A stretch of DNA of 64,000 bases from Flavobacterium lacisediminis (GCF_025909975.1 NZ_JAPCIO010000003.1:1-64000); one strand, 5' to 3'. Positions 1 to 9,700 are shown, counted from the stretch's first letter. Translations and numbers: made by a program. The notes: generated by a model from the letters alone, not told the origin.

Positions 1-1708
1 GTGTTGAAGAATAAACGCCTCCTGTATTTCCTGTTTGGGTTACCGTTGCTAAACCTGTTGCACAATATGGTGAACCCGCATATGAAATTGTTGCTACTGG
101 TAAAGCCGTAATTGTAATATTAAATGTACTACTTCCTACTGGACCACAAGTAGTGGCTGGATATAAATAGGTAATAGTATAATTTCCTGGTGTACTGCCT
201 GCAACGTTAATTTCTCCTGTTGATCCGTTGATAGATAAACCTGGCGTTGAACTATATGTTCCGCCTGTGGTAAATCCTACAACAGGTGTTGGAGTAATGT
301 TTGATCCATTGCTACAAACTGGTGTTGGATATGTAAATCCTGTTACAGGGACTACTGTTGGGTTGACAACTATAGTTCCTTGAGCTGTTAAGTTTGGTGT
401 ACAACCAACAGTACTTACTGTATAAGTAAAAGTTCCTGACTGTGTTGGCGTACCACTTATTGTAAACACTCCACTTGCATAACTTGTTGTTAAGCCTGTT
501 GGCAAACCTGTAACCGTTACGTTTGTTGCATCTCCACCAGCAGTATATTGAATATTTGCAATTGGACTATTCTGACAAATTATCTGATTATTTGTTGTTC
601 CTGGAGATGTAAGTGTTAACGAACAAGCAGAAGGAATACAATTAATAACAACATTAAAATATTGATTAGAATCTGAACAAGCTGGATTTCCTAAATTTTC
701 AACTCTAACATAAATAGTAGTTGTTGCTGATGCTGAAAATGCAGAAGGATTTGTAATATAATTACCATTACCCGCAAAACAATCTCCTTCGTCTAAATAA
801 TATCTTATTACATAATTAGAAGGCAATGCTGGTGACAACATAGCAGATTCAACAGAAGTTAAATTAAAAACATGACTACAAGCACCATTGGGTGCTAAAA
901 TATCATTGGGAGTATTTAAATTTGGAGGCGAATCAAACCTTATTTCTATCGTATCTGTTGCTACATCAGAACATCCTGGTCTTACTACACTAACCGACCA
1001 AATTCCCTCTTGAGTAACATTTAGTGTATTTGTAGTAGTGGTAGTTTGTAAAACCCCACCCAAATACCATGAATAAATAGGAGAACCCGGCGTTGTAGGC
1101 AACTGATTAAATGTCGCAGTTAAAGTATAATTATTAATAGTAGAATTACAGAACAATTGATCTGGACCTAAATTAACACCACATACAATATTACAATTAG
1201 TTGAACCAGCTCCTCCTTGCCCAAGATTTGTTTGATTTAATTCTATAAAACCTGGATCATTATCATAATTTGTTATTAATAACATGTAATATTGACCAGA
1301 AATTGCATTTGGAACAGACACAAATTCAACATTATCAGGTAAAAAACTACAATCTACAATATTATTAACAGTAGCTCCTGGGCTAAAATCAAATAGATTA
1401 TTACAATTAGGAGCCCCAAAAGGACCCCAAAGAATAAAATCTACATCTTGATTATCATAATTAGGAACATTGTTTCCTTGATTAATTGTAAATTCTAAGT
1501 TTCCAGATTGACCAACTTGAAAATAAAACCAAGCCGGATTAGGCGAAGAACCTAAACAACCTGGACCTCCAATTGACGGCTGATTAACAGTATTAGGGAA
1601 AGGCGCTACGTTCCCAGAACAAATTGGCTCAGCACCAGCGCATGTAGGAGACTGTGAATACACACCTACTGAAAATATTAAAAGTAGAAATAAAATATTT
1701 TTTTTCAT
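1..1708 (-). CDS. Large T9SS-type secreted adhesin-like protein, 3' end cut by window edge
   Basis: The frame is open from an ATG at 1708 to the window edge, giving 569 residues with no stop, so the C-terminus is missing. Residues 1-19 form a signal peptide ending SVGVYSQ. Residues about 20-200 are rich in Cys, Trp and Asn (PICSGN, FILWGPFG, YYMLLITNYDND), a domain common at the start of flavobacterial cell-surface proteins with a gliding-motility/T9SS type B C-terminal domain. An Ig/PKD-like segment follows (about 200-290), then repeated Thr/Gly/Ser-rich Ig-like units (TGGTYSSTPGL, later TGNTGGVYSS). Export through Sec and then T9SS is inferred; the sorting domain itself would lie outside the window. 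It starts 7 bases after the stop of the upstream gene, so the two may be cotranscribed. The protein class is fairly sure, the ligand unknown. Confidence 0.8.
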   Translation of the reverse strand, partial: MKKNILFLLLIFSVGVYSQSPTCAGAEPICSGNVAPFPNTVNQPSIGGPGCLGSSPNPAWFYFQVGQSGNLEFTINQGNNVPNYDNQDVDFILWGPFGAPNCNNLFDFSPGATVNNIVDCSFLPDNVEFVSVPNAISGQYYMLLITNYDNDPGFIELNQTNLGQGGAGSTNCNIVCGVNLGPDQLFCNSTINNYTLTATFNQLPTTPGSPIYSWYLGGVLQTTTTTNTLNVTQEGIWSVSVVRPGCSDVATDTIEIRFDSPPNLNTPNDILAPNGACSHVFNLTSVESAMLSPALPSNYVIRYYLDEGDCFAGNGNYITNPSAFSASATTTIYVRVENLGNPACSDSNQYFNVVINCIPSACSLTLTSPGTTNNQIICQNSPIANIQYTAGGDATNVTVTGLPTGLTTSYASGVFTISGTPTQSGTFTYTVSTVGCTPNLTAQGTIVVNPTVVPVTGFTYPTPVCSNGSNITPTPVVGFTTGGTYSSTPGLSINGSTGEINVAGSTPGNYTITYLYPATTCGPVGSSTFNITITALPVATISYAGSPYCATGLATVTQTGNTGGVYSST

Positions 1709-1715
1709 CTTGTTA

Positions 1716-2135
1716 CTAATTGTTTATGAAAGAGATAAATTCCCAATCTGTTACTTTCCTACAAGATGTTTTAACATCTACCAAAATAATACGCCATTTA
1801 AAACATTTTGTCATGTAATCAGAATGACTAATTTCTTTTGAGTCTTTCTTTTTTAAATTCTCATCTTTACTTGACAAAATTACTGTTTCTCTGAATTTTA
1901 TTGCGCTTTCTTTATTAATACAATCTCTAACAGGAACAATCTCAATTGAATATTCTACATCATTTTCTAATTTTGAAAAATCCCATGATAATACACTCTT
2001 AAATATCCCTTTAGCCTGATCCTCAAAAATCTTCTTTGAATAAGCTTGATAATTAAACTCACAACCTTTATTTAAATTCTGTGCATTTGTAATTCCATAT
2101 AGAATAAAAGTAATAAATAGTAAAATTTTTTTCAT
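1716..2135 (-). CDS. Small secreted hypothetical protein (139 aa)
   Basis: I do not recognise the family. The protein begins with a clear signal peptide (MKKILLFITFILYGITNAQ) and then about 120 hydrophilic residues containing four cysteines (in GCEF, RDCI, TKCF and TSCR), so disulfide bonds in the periplasm or outside are possible. There is no lipobox and no T9SS sorting domain. It lies directly upstream of the large adhesin-like gene on the same strand, 7 bases away, and may share its transcript. The start is the only ATG giving a proper signal peptide. Confidence 0.7.
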   Translation of the reverse strand: MKKILLFITFILYGITNAQNLNKGCEFNYQAYSKKIFEDQAKGIFKSVLSWDFSKLENDVEYSIEIVPVRDCINKESAIKFRETVILSSKDENLKKKDSKEISHSDYMTKCFKWRIILVDVKTSCRKVTDWEFISFINN

Positions 2136-2246
2136 TTTATAGTTTGATAATATAGTTTATAGAATCACAAATTTAACAAAAATTTAAACTCGGTTACTTT
2201 TTTTTCAATAATTAACATTTACAAATATTTTTTAAAGTTTATTATT

Positions 2247-2254
2247 TATCTTTG
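2247..2254 (+). promoter_or_regulatory. Bacteroidota-type -7 box for folE
   Basis: TATCTTTG followed by C matches the Bacteroidota consensus TAnnTTTG and lies 38 bases before the folE ATG. No good TTTG -33 box stands 19-20 bases upstream, so the assignment rests on the -7 box alone. Confidence 0.45.
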
Positions 2255-2292
2255 CAACACTTTTAAAATTGCTATTAAAATAAATTAGTAAA

Positions 2293-2964
2293 ATGACACA
2301 AAACGAGGATTTTCAGGACGAAATAGGAAACGACCATATTGCAACGAGTGCTCAAACTCCTATGCGTGATGATGCTTTTGATATTACTGACGAAGAAAAA
2401 ATTGAATTAATCAAAAAAGATGTTGAACATATTTTAAACACATTAGGTTTAGATTTAACTGACGACAGTTTAAAAGGAACACCAAATCGTGTTGCAAAAA
2501 TGTTTGTAAAAGAAATCTTCGGTGGATTAAATCCTAATAAAAAACCGGGTTCTTCTACCTTTGACAATAAATATAAATATGGTGAAATGTTAGTTGAAAA
2601 AAACATTGTAGTTTATTCAACTTGTGAACATCACTTACTACCTATTGTTGGTCGCGCTCATGTGGCTTACATCTCTAATGGAACAGTTGTAGGTTTATCA
2701 AAAATGAATCGAATAGTAGATTATTATGCGAAACGACCTCAAGTTCAAGAACGTTTAACTATACAAGTGGTTCAAGAATTACAAAAAGTTCTAGGAACAG
2801 ATGATGTTGCTTGTGTAATTGATGCTAAACATTTGTGCGTAAATTCAAGAGGAATTCGCGATATTGAAAGCAGTACCGTTACGGCTGAATTTGGCGGAAA
2901 ATTCAAAGAAGATAAAGTTCGTAGAGAATTTTTAGACTACATCAAATTAGACACACAGTTTTAA
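2293..2964 (+). CDS. folE: GTP cyclohydrolase I
   Basis: The enzyme converts GTP to 7,8-dihydroneopterin triphosphate, the first step of tetrahydrofolate (and pterin) synthesis, in the cytoplasm. The 223 residues are normal for the bacterial homodecamer-forming enzyme, with a roughly 30-residue acidic N-terminal extension. The signature STCEHHLLP lies at about 109-117. Zinc ligands are expected at C111, H114 and C182 (in HLCVNSRGI). The motif GLSKMNRIVDYYAKRPQVQE is also intact. The gene is followed by cysS 61 bases downstream on the same strand, an arrangement that need not be functional. ATG start with an A-rich leader and no Shine-Dalgarno sequence. Confidence 0.97.
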   Translation: MTQNEDFQDEIGNDHIATSAQTPMRDDAFDITDEEKIELIKKDVEHILNTLGLDLTDDSLKGTPNRVAKMFVKEIFGGLNPNKKPGSSTFDNKYKYGEMLVEKNIVVYSTCEHHLLPIVGRAHVAYISNGTVVGLSKMNRIVDYYAKRPQVQERLTIQVVQELQKVLGTDDVACVIDAKHLCVNSRGIRDIESSTVTAEFGGKFKEDKVRREFLDYIKLDTQF

Positions 2965-3025
2965 TTTAGAATTCTGAAATTAGAATTTTAAGATATACTA
3001 TCACAAATATTGAGCAATCATAAAA

Positions 3026-4510
3026 ATGGAATTACATAAAAATCAAACGTTGCAAATATACAACACGCTTTCAGGCGAAAAAGACACCTTTACTCCTATT
3101 CATGAAGGAAATATTGGAATGTATGTTTGCGGTCCTACAGTTTACAGCAATGTGCACTTAGGAAACGTTCGTACGTTTATGAGTTTTGATGTGATCTTCA
3201 GATACTTATTACATTTAGGTTATAAAGTTAGATACGTTAGAAATATTACCGATGCAGGACATTTAACCGATGATGGCGATGTGGATAACGACCGTTTTGT
3301 GAAACAATCGCGTTTGGAGAAATTAGAACCTATGGAAATCGTACAGAAATATACGGTGGATTTTCACAAGGTTTTGGATGCATTTAATTTTCTTCCACCA
3401 ACGATTGAACCAACAGCAACGGGACATATTTTAGAGCAAATTGAGTTGACTCAAAAATTGGTTGATACTGGATTTGCCTACGAAAGCAATGGTTCGGTTT
3501 ATTTTGATGTGTTTGCTTACAACCAAAAAGGAATGAATTACGGGGAATTAAGTAACCGTAACATTGAAGAACTTTTTGCTAACACCCGTGATTTAGACGG
3601 ACAAAGCGAAAAGAAAAATCCACAAGATTTTGCGCTTTGGAAAAACGCTTCTCCAGCACACATTATGCGTTGGAACTCGCCTTGGGGTGAAGGTTTTCCG
3701 GGTTGGCATTTAGAGTGTACAGCAATGAGCACAAAATACTTGGGCGAAACATTTGATATTCATGGCGGTGGAATGGATTTGAAATTCCCGCATCATGAGT
3801 GTGAAGTAGCGCAAGGAAAAGCTTGTAACGGACATTCGCCAGTGAATTTTTGGATGCATACCAATATGTTAACCATGAACGGTTTACGAATGAGTAAATC
3901 AACTGGAAATTATATTCTTCCAATGGAATTGGTTACAGGTGAAAACACGTTTTTTGAAAAACCATTCCAACCTAATATTGTACGTTTTTGTTTCTTACAA
4001 GCACATTACAGAAGTGTTTTAGATATTTCAAACGATGCGATGTTAGCTAGCGAAAAAGGATATTCTCGTTTGATGGAATCGTACAAATTAATTCCGATGT
4101 TGAAAGCAAGTTCTACTTCTACATTAGATATTACGGCTTGGAAACAAAGTTGTTATGATGCAATGAACGACGATTTCAACACACCAATTTTAATCGCACA
4201 ATTATTTGAAGGAGCGCGTTATATCAATTTGGTAAACGACGGAAAAGAATCTTTAACAGCTGAAGATATTCAACTTTTAGAAACTACCATTTCTAGTTTC
4301 TTGTTTGATGTTTTAGGAATTAGTAATGAAGCTTCAGGAAATTCAAATACTACCGAAAAATTAAGCGGTGTAGTTGAAATGTTAATTGGAATGCGAAACG
4401 AAGCTAGAGCAAATAAAAACTTTGCTTTATCGGACCAAATTCGCGACCAGTTATTAGCATTAGGCATTCAATTAAAAGACGGAAAAGAAGGAACTAGTTT
4501 TACCTTTTAA
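3026..4510 (+). CDS. cysS: Cysteinyl-tRNA synthetase
   Basis: A class I aminoacyl-tRNA synthetase that charges tRNA-Cys with cysteine. The HIGH-like motif is HLGN at 44-47 and the KMSKS loop is RMSKS at 288-292. The zinc-site cysteine in VCGPT is at residue 35, with later ligands in WHLECTAMS and HHECEVAQ. At 494 residues it has the usual length. The C-terminal helical region ends normally ([10 protein letters not shown]). A good rho-independent terminator follows 6 bases after the stop codon, so yidD and lgt downstream probably need their own promoter. Confidence 0.98.
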   Translation: MELHKNQTLQIYNTLSGEKDTFTPIHEGNIGMYVCGPTVYSNVHLGNVRTFMSFDVIFRYLLHLGYKVRYVRNITDAGHLTDDGDVDNDRFVKQSRLEKLEPMEIVQKYTVDFHKVLDAFNFLPPTIEPTATGHILEQIELTQKLVDTGFAYESNGSVYFDVFAYNQKGMNYGELSNRNIEELFANTRDLDGQSEKKNPQDFALWKNASPAHIMRWNSPWGEGFPGWHLECTAMSTKYLGETFDIHGGGMDLKFPHHECEVAQGKACNGHSPVNFWMHTNMLTMNGLRMSKSTGNYILPMELVTGENTFFEKPFQPNIVRFCFLQAHYRSVLDISNDAMLASEKGYSRLMESYKLIPMLKASSTSTLDITAWKQSCYDAMNDDFNTPILIAQLFEGARYINLVNDGKESLTAEDIQLLETTISSFLFDVLGISNEASGNSNTTEKLSGVVEMLIGMRNEARANKNFALSDQIRDQLLALGIQLKDGKEGTSFTF

Positions 4511-4516
4511 TAATAT

Positions 4517-4545
4517 AAAGAATCTCAATTGAGGTTCTTTTTTTT
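4517..4545 (+). terminator. Rho-independent terminator after cysS
   Basis: An interrupted palindrome (AAGAAtCTCAA / TTGAGgTTCTT) with two non-pairing positions is followed by a run of eight Ts, directly after the cysS stop. Confidence 0.75.
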
Positions 4546-4556
4546 AATCAATAATC

Positions 4557-4814
4557 ATGTGTAGCCAACACCAATCGAAATATCCAAAAACATTAAAACA
4601 ATGGGTGATTTATCCTTTTGTTTTATTGGTACGATTTTATCAGGTTGGGATTTCTCCATTTACACCCGCAACTTGCCGATTTGAACCTACTTGTTCCACT
4701 TATACGATTCAAGCATTGCAAAAACACGGAGTTTTTAAAGGAGGTTGGTTAGCTTTGAAACGCATTTTTAGTTGTCATCCTTGGGGAAGAAGTGGTTATG
4801 ATCCGGTTCCTTGA
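4557..4814 (+). CDS. yidD: YidD-family membrane protein insertion efficiency factor
   Basis: A small protein (85 aa) of the YidD (haemolytic domain) family, thought to assist YidC-dependent insertion of inner-membrane proteins. The family pattern is clear: an amphipathic N-terminal part ([17 protein letters not shown]), then the conserved cysteine region with [15 protein letters not shown] and the ending [13 protein letters not shown]. Length is typical. The context of lgt downstream and secDF nearby fits envelope biogenesis. The ATG lies 11 bases beyond the T-tract of the cysS terminator, so a promoter inside or beyond that terminator, or read-through, is needed. Confidence 0.93.
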   Translation: MCSQHQSKYPKTLKQWVIYPFVLLVRFYQVGISPFTPATCRFEPTCSTYTIQALQKHGVFKGGWLALKRIFSCHPWGRSGYDPVP

Positions 4815-4839
4815 TTTCTTCAATCTTTGTTACTGTTAG

Positions 4840-4860
4840 TTTCAAGTTTCAAGTTTGAAG
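4840..4860. repeat. Three tandem 7-base repeats
   Basis: TTTCAAG, TTTCAAG, TTTGAAG follow each other without spacers between yidD and lgt. The next bases (TTGATTT) look like a further decayed unit. Confidence 0.7.
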
Positions 4861-4966
4861 TTGATTTTTGAAATTGTCATTGCTCTTGAAAAAATTTCTT
4901 ATCGGAATTTTAACAAGTTTCCCAATAATAATATTTATTTTTACGCTTTAATCAGATACAAAAATT

Positions 4967-5899
4967 ATGATTCACGCACTCAATATGGTTTGGAATCCTT
5001 CGGAAGGGATTGATTTAGGATTTTTCATGTTACGTTTTTATAGTCTTTCTTGGGTATTAGCCTTTGGATTAGGTTGGTACGTTATGAAACCTATTTTCAT
5101 GAGAGAAAACGAAACGGTGGAATCATTAGATAAATTATTTGTTTACACTTTAGTCGCAACAATGCTTGGTGCAAGATTGGGTCACGTTTTGTTTTATCAA
5201 TCTGAATTGTTTCACGAAGATCCATTGAGTATTTTATTACCAATTAGCACAAAACCAACTTTACATTTTACAGGTTTTGCTGGTTTAGCTAGTCATGGTG
5301 CGGCAATAGGAATCATTATTACCATGTTTTACATCCAAAGAAGAGTTATCAAACGTTCCTTTCTATGGATTTTAGACCGAATTGTAATACCTGTTTCTTT
5401 AGGGGCGATTTTTATTCGTTTAGGGAATTTCTTTAACTCTGAAATCGTTGGAACTGAAACCACTTCTTCATTTGGAATTAAATTCTTAAGAGATAAATAT
5501 AATGGTAGAGAAGCAATGGAACAAACCCAAATTGGAGATGTTAACGAAGCTTACAAAGCAATTGAAACTAATCCACAATTTGCGGAATTATTAGCTGCTG
5601 TAACACCAAAACATCCAGCACAATTATACGAAGCTATTTGTTATGTTTTTGTGTTTGCTATTTTGATGTTTTTATATTGGAAAACAGAAGCTAGAAACAA
5701 AGCTGGTTACTTATTTGGATTGTTTTTAATCTTGCTATGGTCGATTCGTTTTGTAGTAGAATTTGTAAAAGAAAGTCAAGGTGGTTTTGAGCAATATCCA
5801 ATTTTCAATGCACTATCAACTGGTCAATGGTTGAGTATTCCTTTTATTTTTATCGGGTTTTACTTTGTATGGAAAGCGAAAGTGGTTAAAGAAGCTTAA
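4967..5899 (+). CDS. lgt: Prolipoprotein diacylglyceryl transferase
   Basis: Inner-membrane enzyme that transfers diacylglycerol from phosphatidylglycerol to the lipobox cysteine of prolipoproteins. The 310 residues contain about seven membrane segments, with the conserved LASHGAAIG (about residues 106-114), RLGNFFNSEIVG with the signature Arg and Asn, and HPAQLYEA near residue 220. A loop of about 45 residues between the last two motifs is longer than in E. coli but usual in Bacteroidota. The substrate class is represented nearby: lipoproteins are encoded at 5949-6410 and at the right end of the window. The gene ends in a bidirectional terminator. Confidence 0.97.
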   Translation: MIHALNMVWNPSEGIDLGFFMLRFYSLSWVLAFGLGWYVMKPIFMRENETVESLDKLFVYTLVATMLGARLGHVLFYQSELFHEDPLSILLPISTKPTLHFTGFAGLASHGAAIGIIITMFYIQRRVIKRSFLWILDRIVIPVSLGAIFIRLGNFFNSEIVGTETTSSFGIKFLRDKYNGREAMEQTQIGDVNEAYKAIETNPQFAELLAAVTPKHPAQLYEAICYVFVFAILMFLYWKTEARNKAGYLFGLFLILLWSIRFVVEFVKESQGGFEQYPIFNALSTGQWLSIPFIFIGFYFVWKAKVVKEA

Positions 5900-5920
5900 T
5901 CAATAACATATATAAAAAAG

Positions 5921-5950
5921 GCGGTTAGAAATTCTAACCGCTTTTTTTTT
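5921..5950. terminator. Bidirectional terminator between lgt and the convergent lipoprotein gene
   Basis: The perfect 9-bp stem GCGGTTAGA / TCTAACCGC with a 3-base loop is flanked by A-rich sequence on the left and at least nine Ts on the right, so it can serve both strands. The T run overlaps the stop codon of the gene on the minus strand. Confidence 0.85.
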
Positions 5951-6410
5951 ATTTTTTTCTTTCAATAAGTATTCCAACTCCAAGAACATTTGGCAAATAA
6001 GGTCCTGTGAATTTGCTTTTAACGGCAACTTTATATTTTCCTTTTTCAAGTTTTTCAAATGTTTTTATAGTTTGAAACACATCGCAAACATCACCAGAAC
6101 AATCGCCTAAATCCTTTCCAGAATCATCAATTAGTTTCATAGCAACTGGAAGTGTTTCCGTTTTTCCATCAGGAGTTGTAATTTCAACTTCTAAAGGCAC
6201 TTCTTTAAACTGAAACCCGCTTATGTGACCAAAGTGTAACTTCAACTCACAAACTCCCTCAGATTGCATATTTTCAAACTCAAATGACTTCACATCTTTA
6301 CTTTCCCAACGATTATCTGTAAAATCACGATTAAATTCGTCATACACTTCATTCTTATTGCAAGACGTTAATACGAACACAAGAGCAAATAAAATAAGTT
6401 TAGCTTTCAT
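5949..6410 (-). CDS. Lipoprotein, weakly GldH-like
   Basis: 153 residues with a lipoprotein signal peptide: LTSC lipobox, Cys at about residue 17, after a hydrophobic stretch. The mature part has a beta-rich pattern with PLEVEITTPDGK, DDSGKDLGDCSGDVCD and GKYKVAVKSKF, ending GVGILIERKK. This resembles the layout of gliding-motility lipoprotein GldH (a beta sandwich with a Pro-rich strand and a terminal DVGF/GVGI strand), but by eye the similarity is weak. It also lacks the neighbours I would expect around gldH (a PSP1 gene and a class A penicillin-binding protein). The CSGDVC pair could form a disulfide. It would be an Lgt substrate. Treat GldH as a suggestion only. Confidence 0.55.
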   Translation of the reverse strand: MKAKLILFALVFVLTSCNKNEVYDEFNRDFTDNRWESKDVKSFEFENMQSEGVCELKLHFGHISGFQFKEVPLEVEITTPDGKTETLPVAMKLIDDSGKDLGDCSGDVCDVFQTIKTFEKLEKGKYKVAVKSKFTGPYLPNVLGVGILIERKK

Positions 6411-6444
6411 AATATATTATTTTAGAATTATAAATATAAAAAAA

Positions 6445-6464
6445 GTCCTGATATAAATCAGGAC
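6445..6464 (-). terminator. Terminator after secDF
   Basis: The 8-bp stem GTCCTGAT / ATCAGGAC with a 4-base loop lies just past the secDF stop. Read on the minus strand it is followed by a T-rich run; it is also T-flanked on the plus strand. Confidence 0.8.
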
Positions 6465-6490
6465 TTTTTACTATAATGTAAACTAATTAT

Positions 6491-9421
6491 TTAGTCTTCT
6501 TTTTTGAATTCAGCCATTTTACGACCTTCTTTATCACCAATTGTATCTTGCATTATTGGTGTTGCAATAAATAACGATGAATAAGTTCCTACCAAGATAC
6601 CTACTAAGATAGCAAATACGAAACCTCTAATCGTTTCACCTCCAAAGATGAAGATAGCCACTAATACTACTAAAGTTGTAGCAGAAGTATTGATAGTTCT
6701 ACTTAATGTAGTATTTAACGCTTTATTTACTAATCCTTTGAAATCTGGTGACGAATTGTAATCTAAATATTCACGTACTCTATCAAATACAATTACGGTA
6801 TCATTCAACGAGTAACCAATTACCGTTAAGATTGCCGCTATAAATGCTTGGTCAATCTCCATGTTAAATGGTAAAATAGTATAGAAGAATGAGAAAATAC
6901 CTAATACAATGATTACGTCATGCGCAACTGCTACAACCGCAGCCAAACCAAATTGCCATTTACGGAAGCTAATCATTAAGTAAACGAATACAACAAATAA
7001 TGAACCTAAAACTGCCCATAAAGAGTTTGTTTTAATGTCTTTAGAAATTGTTCCAGTTACTTTAGCAGAAGATAAAATTCCGATTTGTTTTCCTTCATAT
7101 AAATTAGCAAACTTATCATAAGTTAAATCGGCAGGTAAATATTTCTTTAAACCTTCATATAACTTTTGGTTTACCTCTTTATCAACTCCTTCACCTTCTT
7201 GATCAATTTTATACTTAGTAGTAATTTTTAACTGATTATTATCTCCATAAATTTTTGCTTCAGCACTTCCAAAAACAGCAACTAAATCAGCTGCAACTTC
7301 TGGAGCAGAAACTGCCTTATCAAAACGTACTTGATATGTTCTACCTCCAACGAAGTCAACACCTTGATTTAATCCTTTAGTAGCTAAAGAGAAAATACTC
7401 AATGCAATTAGAATACCTGAAACTGCATAAGCAATTTTCTTTTTACCTAAGAAATCAATATTTATGTTTTTAAACCAAGTTTTAGTTAATGATGTTGAGT
7501 AAGCTAATTTTTCATTTCTGCTTAAACTCCAATCTAAGAACATTCTTGTTACAAAAACTGCAGTAATAACAGAAGTAAAAATACCAATTAATAAAGTAGT
7601 AGCAAAACCTTGAATAGGACCTGTACCAAACACTAATAAGATAATAGCTGTAATCGCTGTAGTAACGTTAGCATCAATAATAGATGACATTGCACCTTTC
7701 CATGTGAATGCATAATCTGTAGCTTCTTGTACTGATTTACCATTATCTAATTCTTCTTTTGCTCTTTCAAAGATAATTACGTTAGCATCTACCGCCATAC
7801 CGATTGTTAATACGATACCTGCAATACCTGGCAATGTTAATACAGCACCAAAACTTGCTAATGTTCCAAAAATGAATAAAATGTTTACTAATAAAGCTAA
7901 GTTAGCATAGAATCCAGTTTTACCATAGTAAACTACCATCCATAATAATACTAAAGCAAAACCAATAACGAATGATAACATACCATTATCAATAGCTTCT
8001 TGTCCTAATGATGGACCTACAACTTCAGACTGAACAATTTCTGCAGCAGCTGGTAATTTACCTGCTCTTAAGATGTTAGCTAAGTCTTTTGTTTCTTCGA
8101 TTGTAAAATTACCAGAAATCTCTGATTGACCTCCTGTAATTGCTCCTTTACTTACACCAGGAGCAGAGTAAACGATATTATCTAATACAATAGCAATTGC
8201 ATTTCCTTGTTGCGAAACTGCTCCTGTAATTTGTTCCCATTTTTTTGATCCATTCCCGTTCATTTGCATAGAAACAGCTGGCTTTCCTAATTGATCAAAA
8301 GTATCTCTTGCATCAACAATTACACCACCACTTAAAGGAGCAACATTATCTCTTGTACCTTTTAATGCATATAAATCAGTTACATCTGGAGTTTTAGCAT
8401 TTGTTTTACCCCAAGCAAATCTAATGTTAGCTAAATTAGATGGTAATAAAGCTTTAATATCTGCTCTTTTTAAATACCCATTAATTGCTGCAGTATCTTT
8501 AGTTGCAAATGTTCCAATATGTGGAGCACCTTGCTGACCTGGAGCTAACATTTTACCTAAGAAAGGACTATTCTTAGATGCAGCAGTTGTATCTGCTTTA
8601 TCAGTTAATAAAGAATCGATACCAGAAGTTTTAACAGGAGCTTCTTTAACAGCTACTTCAGTTTTCTTTAATGCATCTTCAACAGACATCAAATACTGTC
8701 CAACTTCTTCAATTTTATACGTTTCCCAAAACTCTAATTGAGCTGTACTTTGTAATAATTTTTTGATACGATCAACATCTTTAGCTCCTGGTAATTCTAC
8801 CAAGATTCTTCCAGAATTCCCTAATAACTGAATGTTAGGTTGAGTTACACCAAATTTATCGATACGCTCTCTTAATACTTTGAAAGCACTCTCTACTGAT
8901 TCTTGAACTTTTTGTTTGATAATTGGCTCAACTTGTTTGTTGGTCATATCAAATTTAATAATTTCATCTAAGTTTCTGTTTCCAAAAACATCAGCAGCAG
9001 CTAACTTTACTTTACCCGCATTTGCAGCTTCAAAGAATGCATCAATATAATCTTGATTTCCTTGTTGGTTAGCTTTTGCATCAGCAAGTGCTTTATTGAA
9101 AGCTGGATTTTTAGAGTTATTAGCCAATCCTTTTAAAACATCTTTAACCGAAATCTGAAGAATTACGTTTAATCCTCCTTCTAAGTCAAGACCTTTGTTG
9201 ATTTGTTGTTCTCTAACTTTGTTATAAGTAAATCCAAAAACTGGATAAACTTCTTCCTTCCCGATAGAATCTAAATAACGAAGTTCTTTAGTTGTATCAC
9301 CCTTTGCAAAAGCTTTTGCATCAGAAACTACACTACTCGCTACGAAAGTAAAAGAAAGCTGGTATAAACATACCAAAGCAAAGATAATTGCGAAAAATTT
9401 AATAAGTCCTCTATTCTGCAT
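6491..9421 (-). CDS. secDF: Protein translocase subunit SecDF (fused)
   Basis: A fused SecD-SecF inner-membrane protein of 976 residues that uses the proton gradient to help SecYEG export proteins. The SecD half runs to about residue 640. It has a long periplasmic region of about 430 residues and the transmembrane signature GMAVDANVIIFERAKEEL at about 541-558. The SecF half holds VIGYSLNDTVIVFDRVREYL at 867-886. Both carry the conserved Asp/Arg pattern of proton-conducting helices. The fusion and the large Ala/Lys/Gln-rich periplasmic insert are typical of Bacteroidota. The gene has its own promoter and terminator, so it appears monocistronic. It feeds the Sec step that T9SS cargo proteins also need. 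Confidence 0.97.
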   Translation of the reverse strand: MQNRGLIKFFAIIFALVCLYQLSFTFVASSVVSDAKAFAKGDTTKELRYLDSIGKEEVYPVFGFTYNKVREQQINKGLDLEGGLNVILQISVKDVLKGLANNSKNPAFNKALADAKANQQGNQDYIDAFFEAANAGKVKLAAADVFGNRNLDEIIKFDMTNKQVEPIIKQKVQESVESAFKVLRERIDKFGVTQPNIQLLGNSGRILVELPGAKDVDRIKKLLQSTAQLEFWETYKIEEVGQYLMSVEDALKKTEVAVKEAPVKTSGIDSLLTDKADTTAASKNSPFLGKMLAPGQQGAPHIGTFATKDTAAINGYLKRADIKALLPSNLANIRFAWGKTNAKTPDVTDLYALKGTRDNVAPLSGGVIVDARDTFDQLGKPAVSMQMNGNGSKKWEQITGAVSQQGNAIAIVLDNIVYSAPGVSKGAITGGQSEISGNFTIEETKDLANILRAGKLPAAAEIVQSEVVGPSLGQEAIDNGMLSFVIGFALVLLWMVVYYGKTGFYANLALLVNILFIFGTLASFGAVLTLPGIAGIVLTIGMAVDANVIIFERAKEELDNGKSVQEATDYAFTWKGAMSSIIDANVTTAITAIILLVFGTGPIQGFATTLLIGIFTSVITAVFVTRMFLDWSLSRNEKLAYSTSLTKTWFKNINIDFLGKKKIAYAVSGILIALSIFSLATKGLNQGVDFVGGRTYQVRFDKAVSAPEVAADLVAVFGSAEAKIYGDNNQLKITTKYKIDQEGEGVDKEVNQKLYEGLKKYLPADLTYDKFANLYEGKQIGILSSAKVTGTISKDIKTNSLWAVLGSLFVVFVYLMISFRKWQFGLAAVVAVAHDVIIVLGIFSFFYTILPFNMEIDQAFIAAILTVIGYSLNDTVIVFDRVREYLDYNSSPDFKGLVNKALNTTLSRTINTSATTLVVLVAIFIFGGETIRGFVFAILVGILVGTYSSLFIATPIMQDTIGDKEGRKMAEFKKED

Positions 9422-9459
9422 TATTCTAAATTTTATTTATTCTATTTTATAAAAACGGA

Positions 9460-9491
9460 CAAATATATAATTTACAATAGGATTAAGCAAT
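9460..9491 (-). promoter_or_regulatory. Bacteroidota-type promoter of secDF
   Basis: Read on the minus strand, ATTG (9491-9488), 20 bases and TATATTTG (9467-9460) match the TTTG-N19-TAnnTTTG consensus with one mismatch in the -33 box. The -7 box ends about 38 bases before the start codon. Confidence 0.6.
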
Positions 9492-9674
9492 TTTATTTTG
9501 GATTAAAATACCCTTTTTATACAAGTTTAATCATAAAAAGCTATTATAACCTAATAATGAAAGACTTGCAACTTAAAAAAGTATTCCACATTCCTTTATT
9601 TATTGTTGAAAACTTATTAATTTACCGTAAAAAATACTTTTTTAAAACTTTTTTTAAAATAGCAATAACAAAAA

Positions 9675-9700
9675 AAAACTGCCAATTTCTTGACAGTTTT
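9675..9700 (-). terminator. Terminator after mdh
   Basis: AAAACTG-c-CAA / TTG-a-CAGTTTT forms a hairpin with one internal mismatch. On the minus strand it ends in a long T run (the A run at 9670-9678 of the plus strand). Confidence 0.75.

Noticed and set aside
5949..6410. Confident naming as GldH
   Set aside because: Length and lipobox fit, but similarity by eye is weak and the gene neighbourhood I would expect around gldH is absent, so only a tentative label was kept.
9500..9660. Small RNA or tRNA in the secDF-mdh gap
   Set aside because: The sequence is A/T homopolymer-rich without a cloverleaf, conserved TTCGA-type loop or stable hairpin apart from the mdh terminator.
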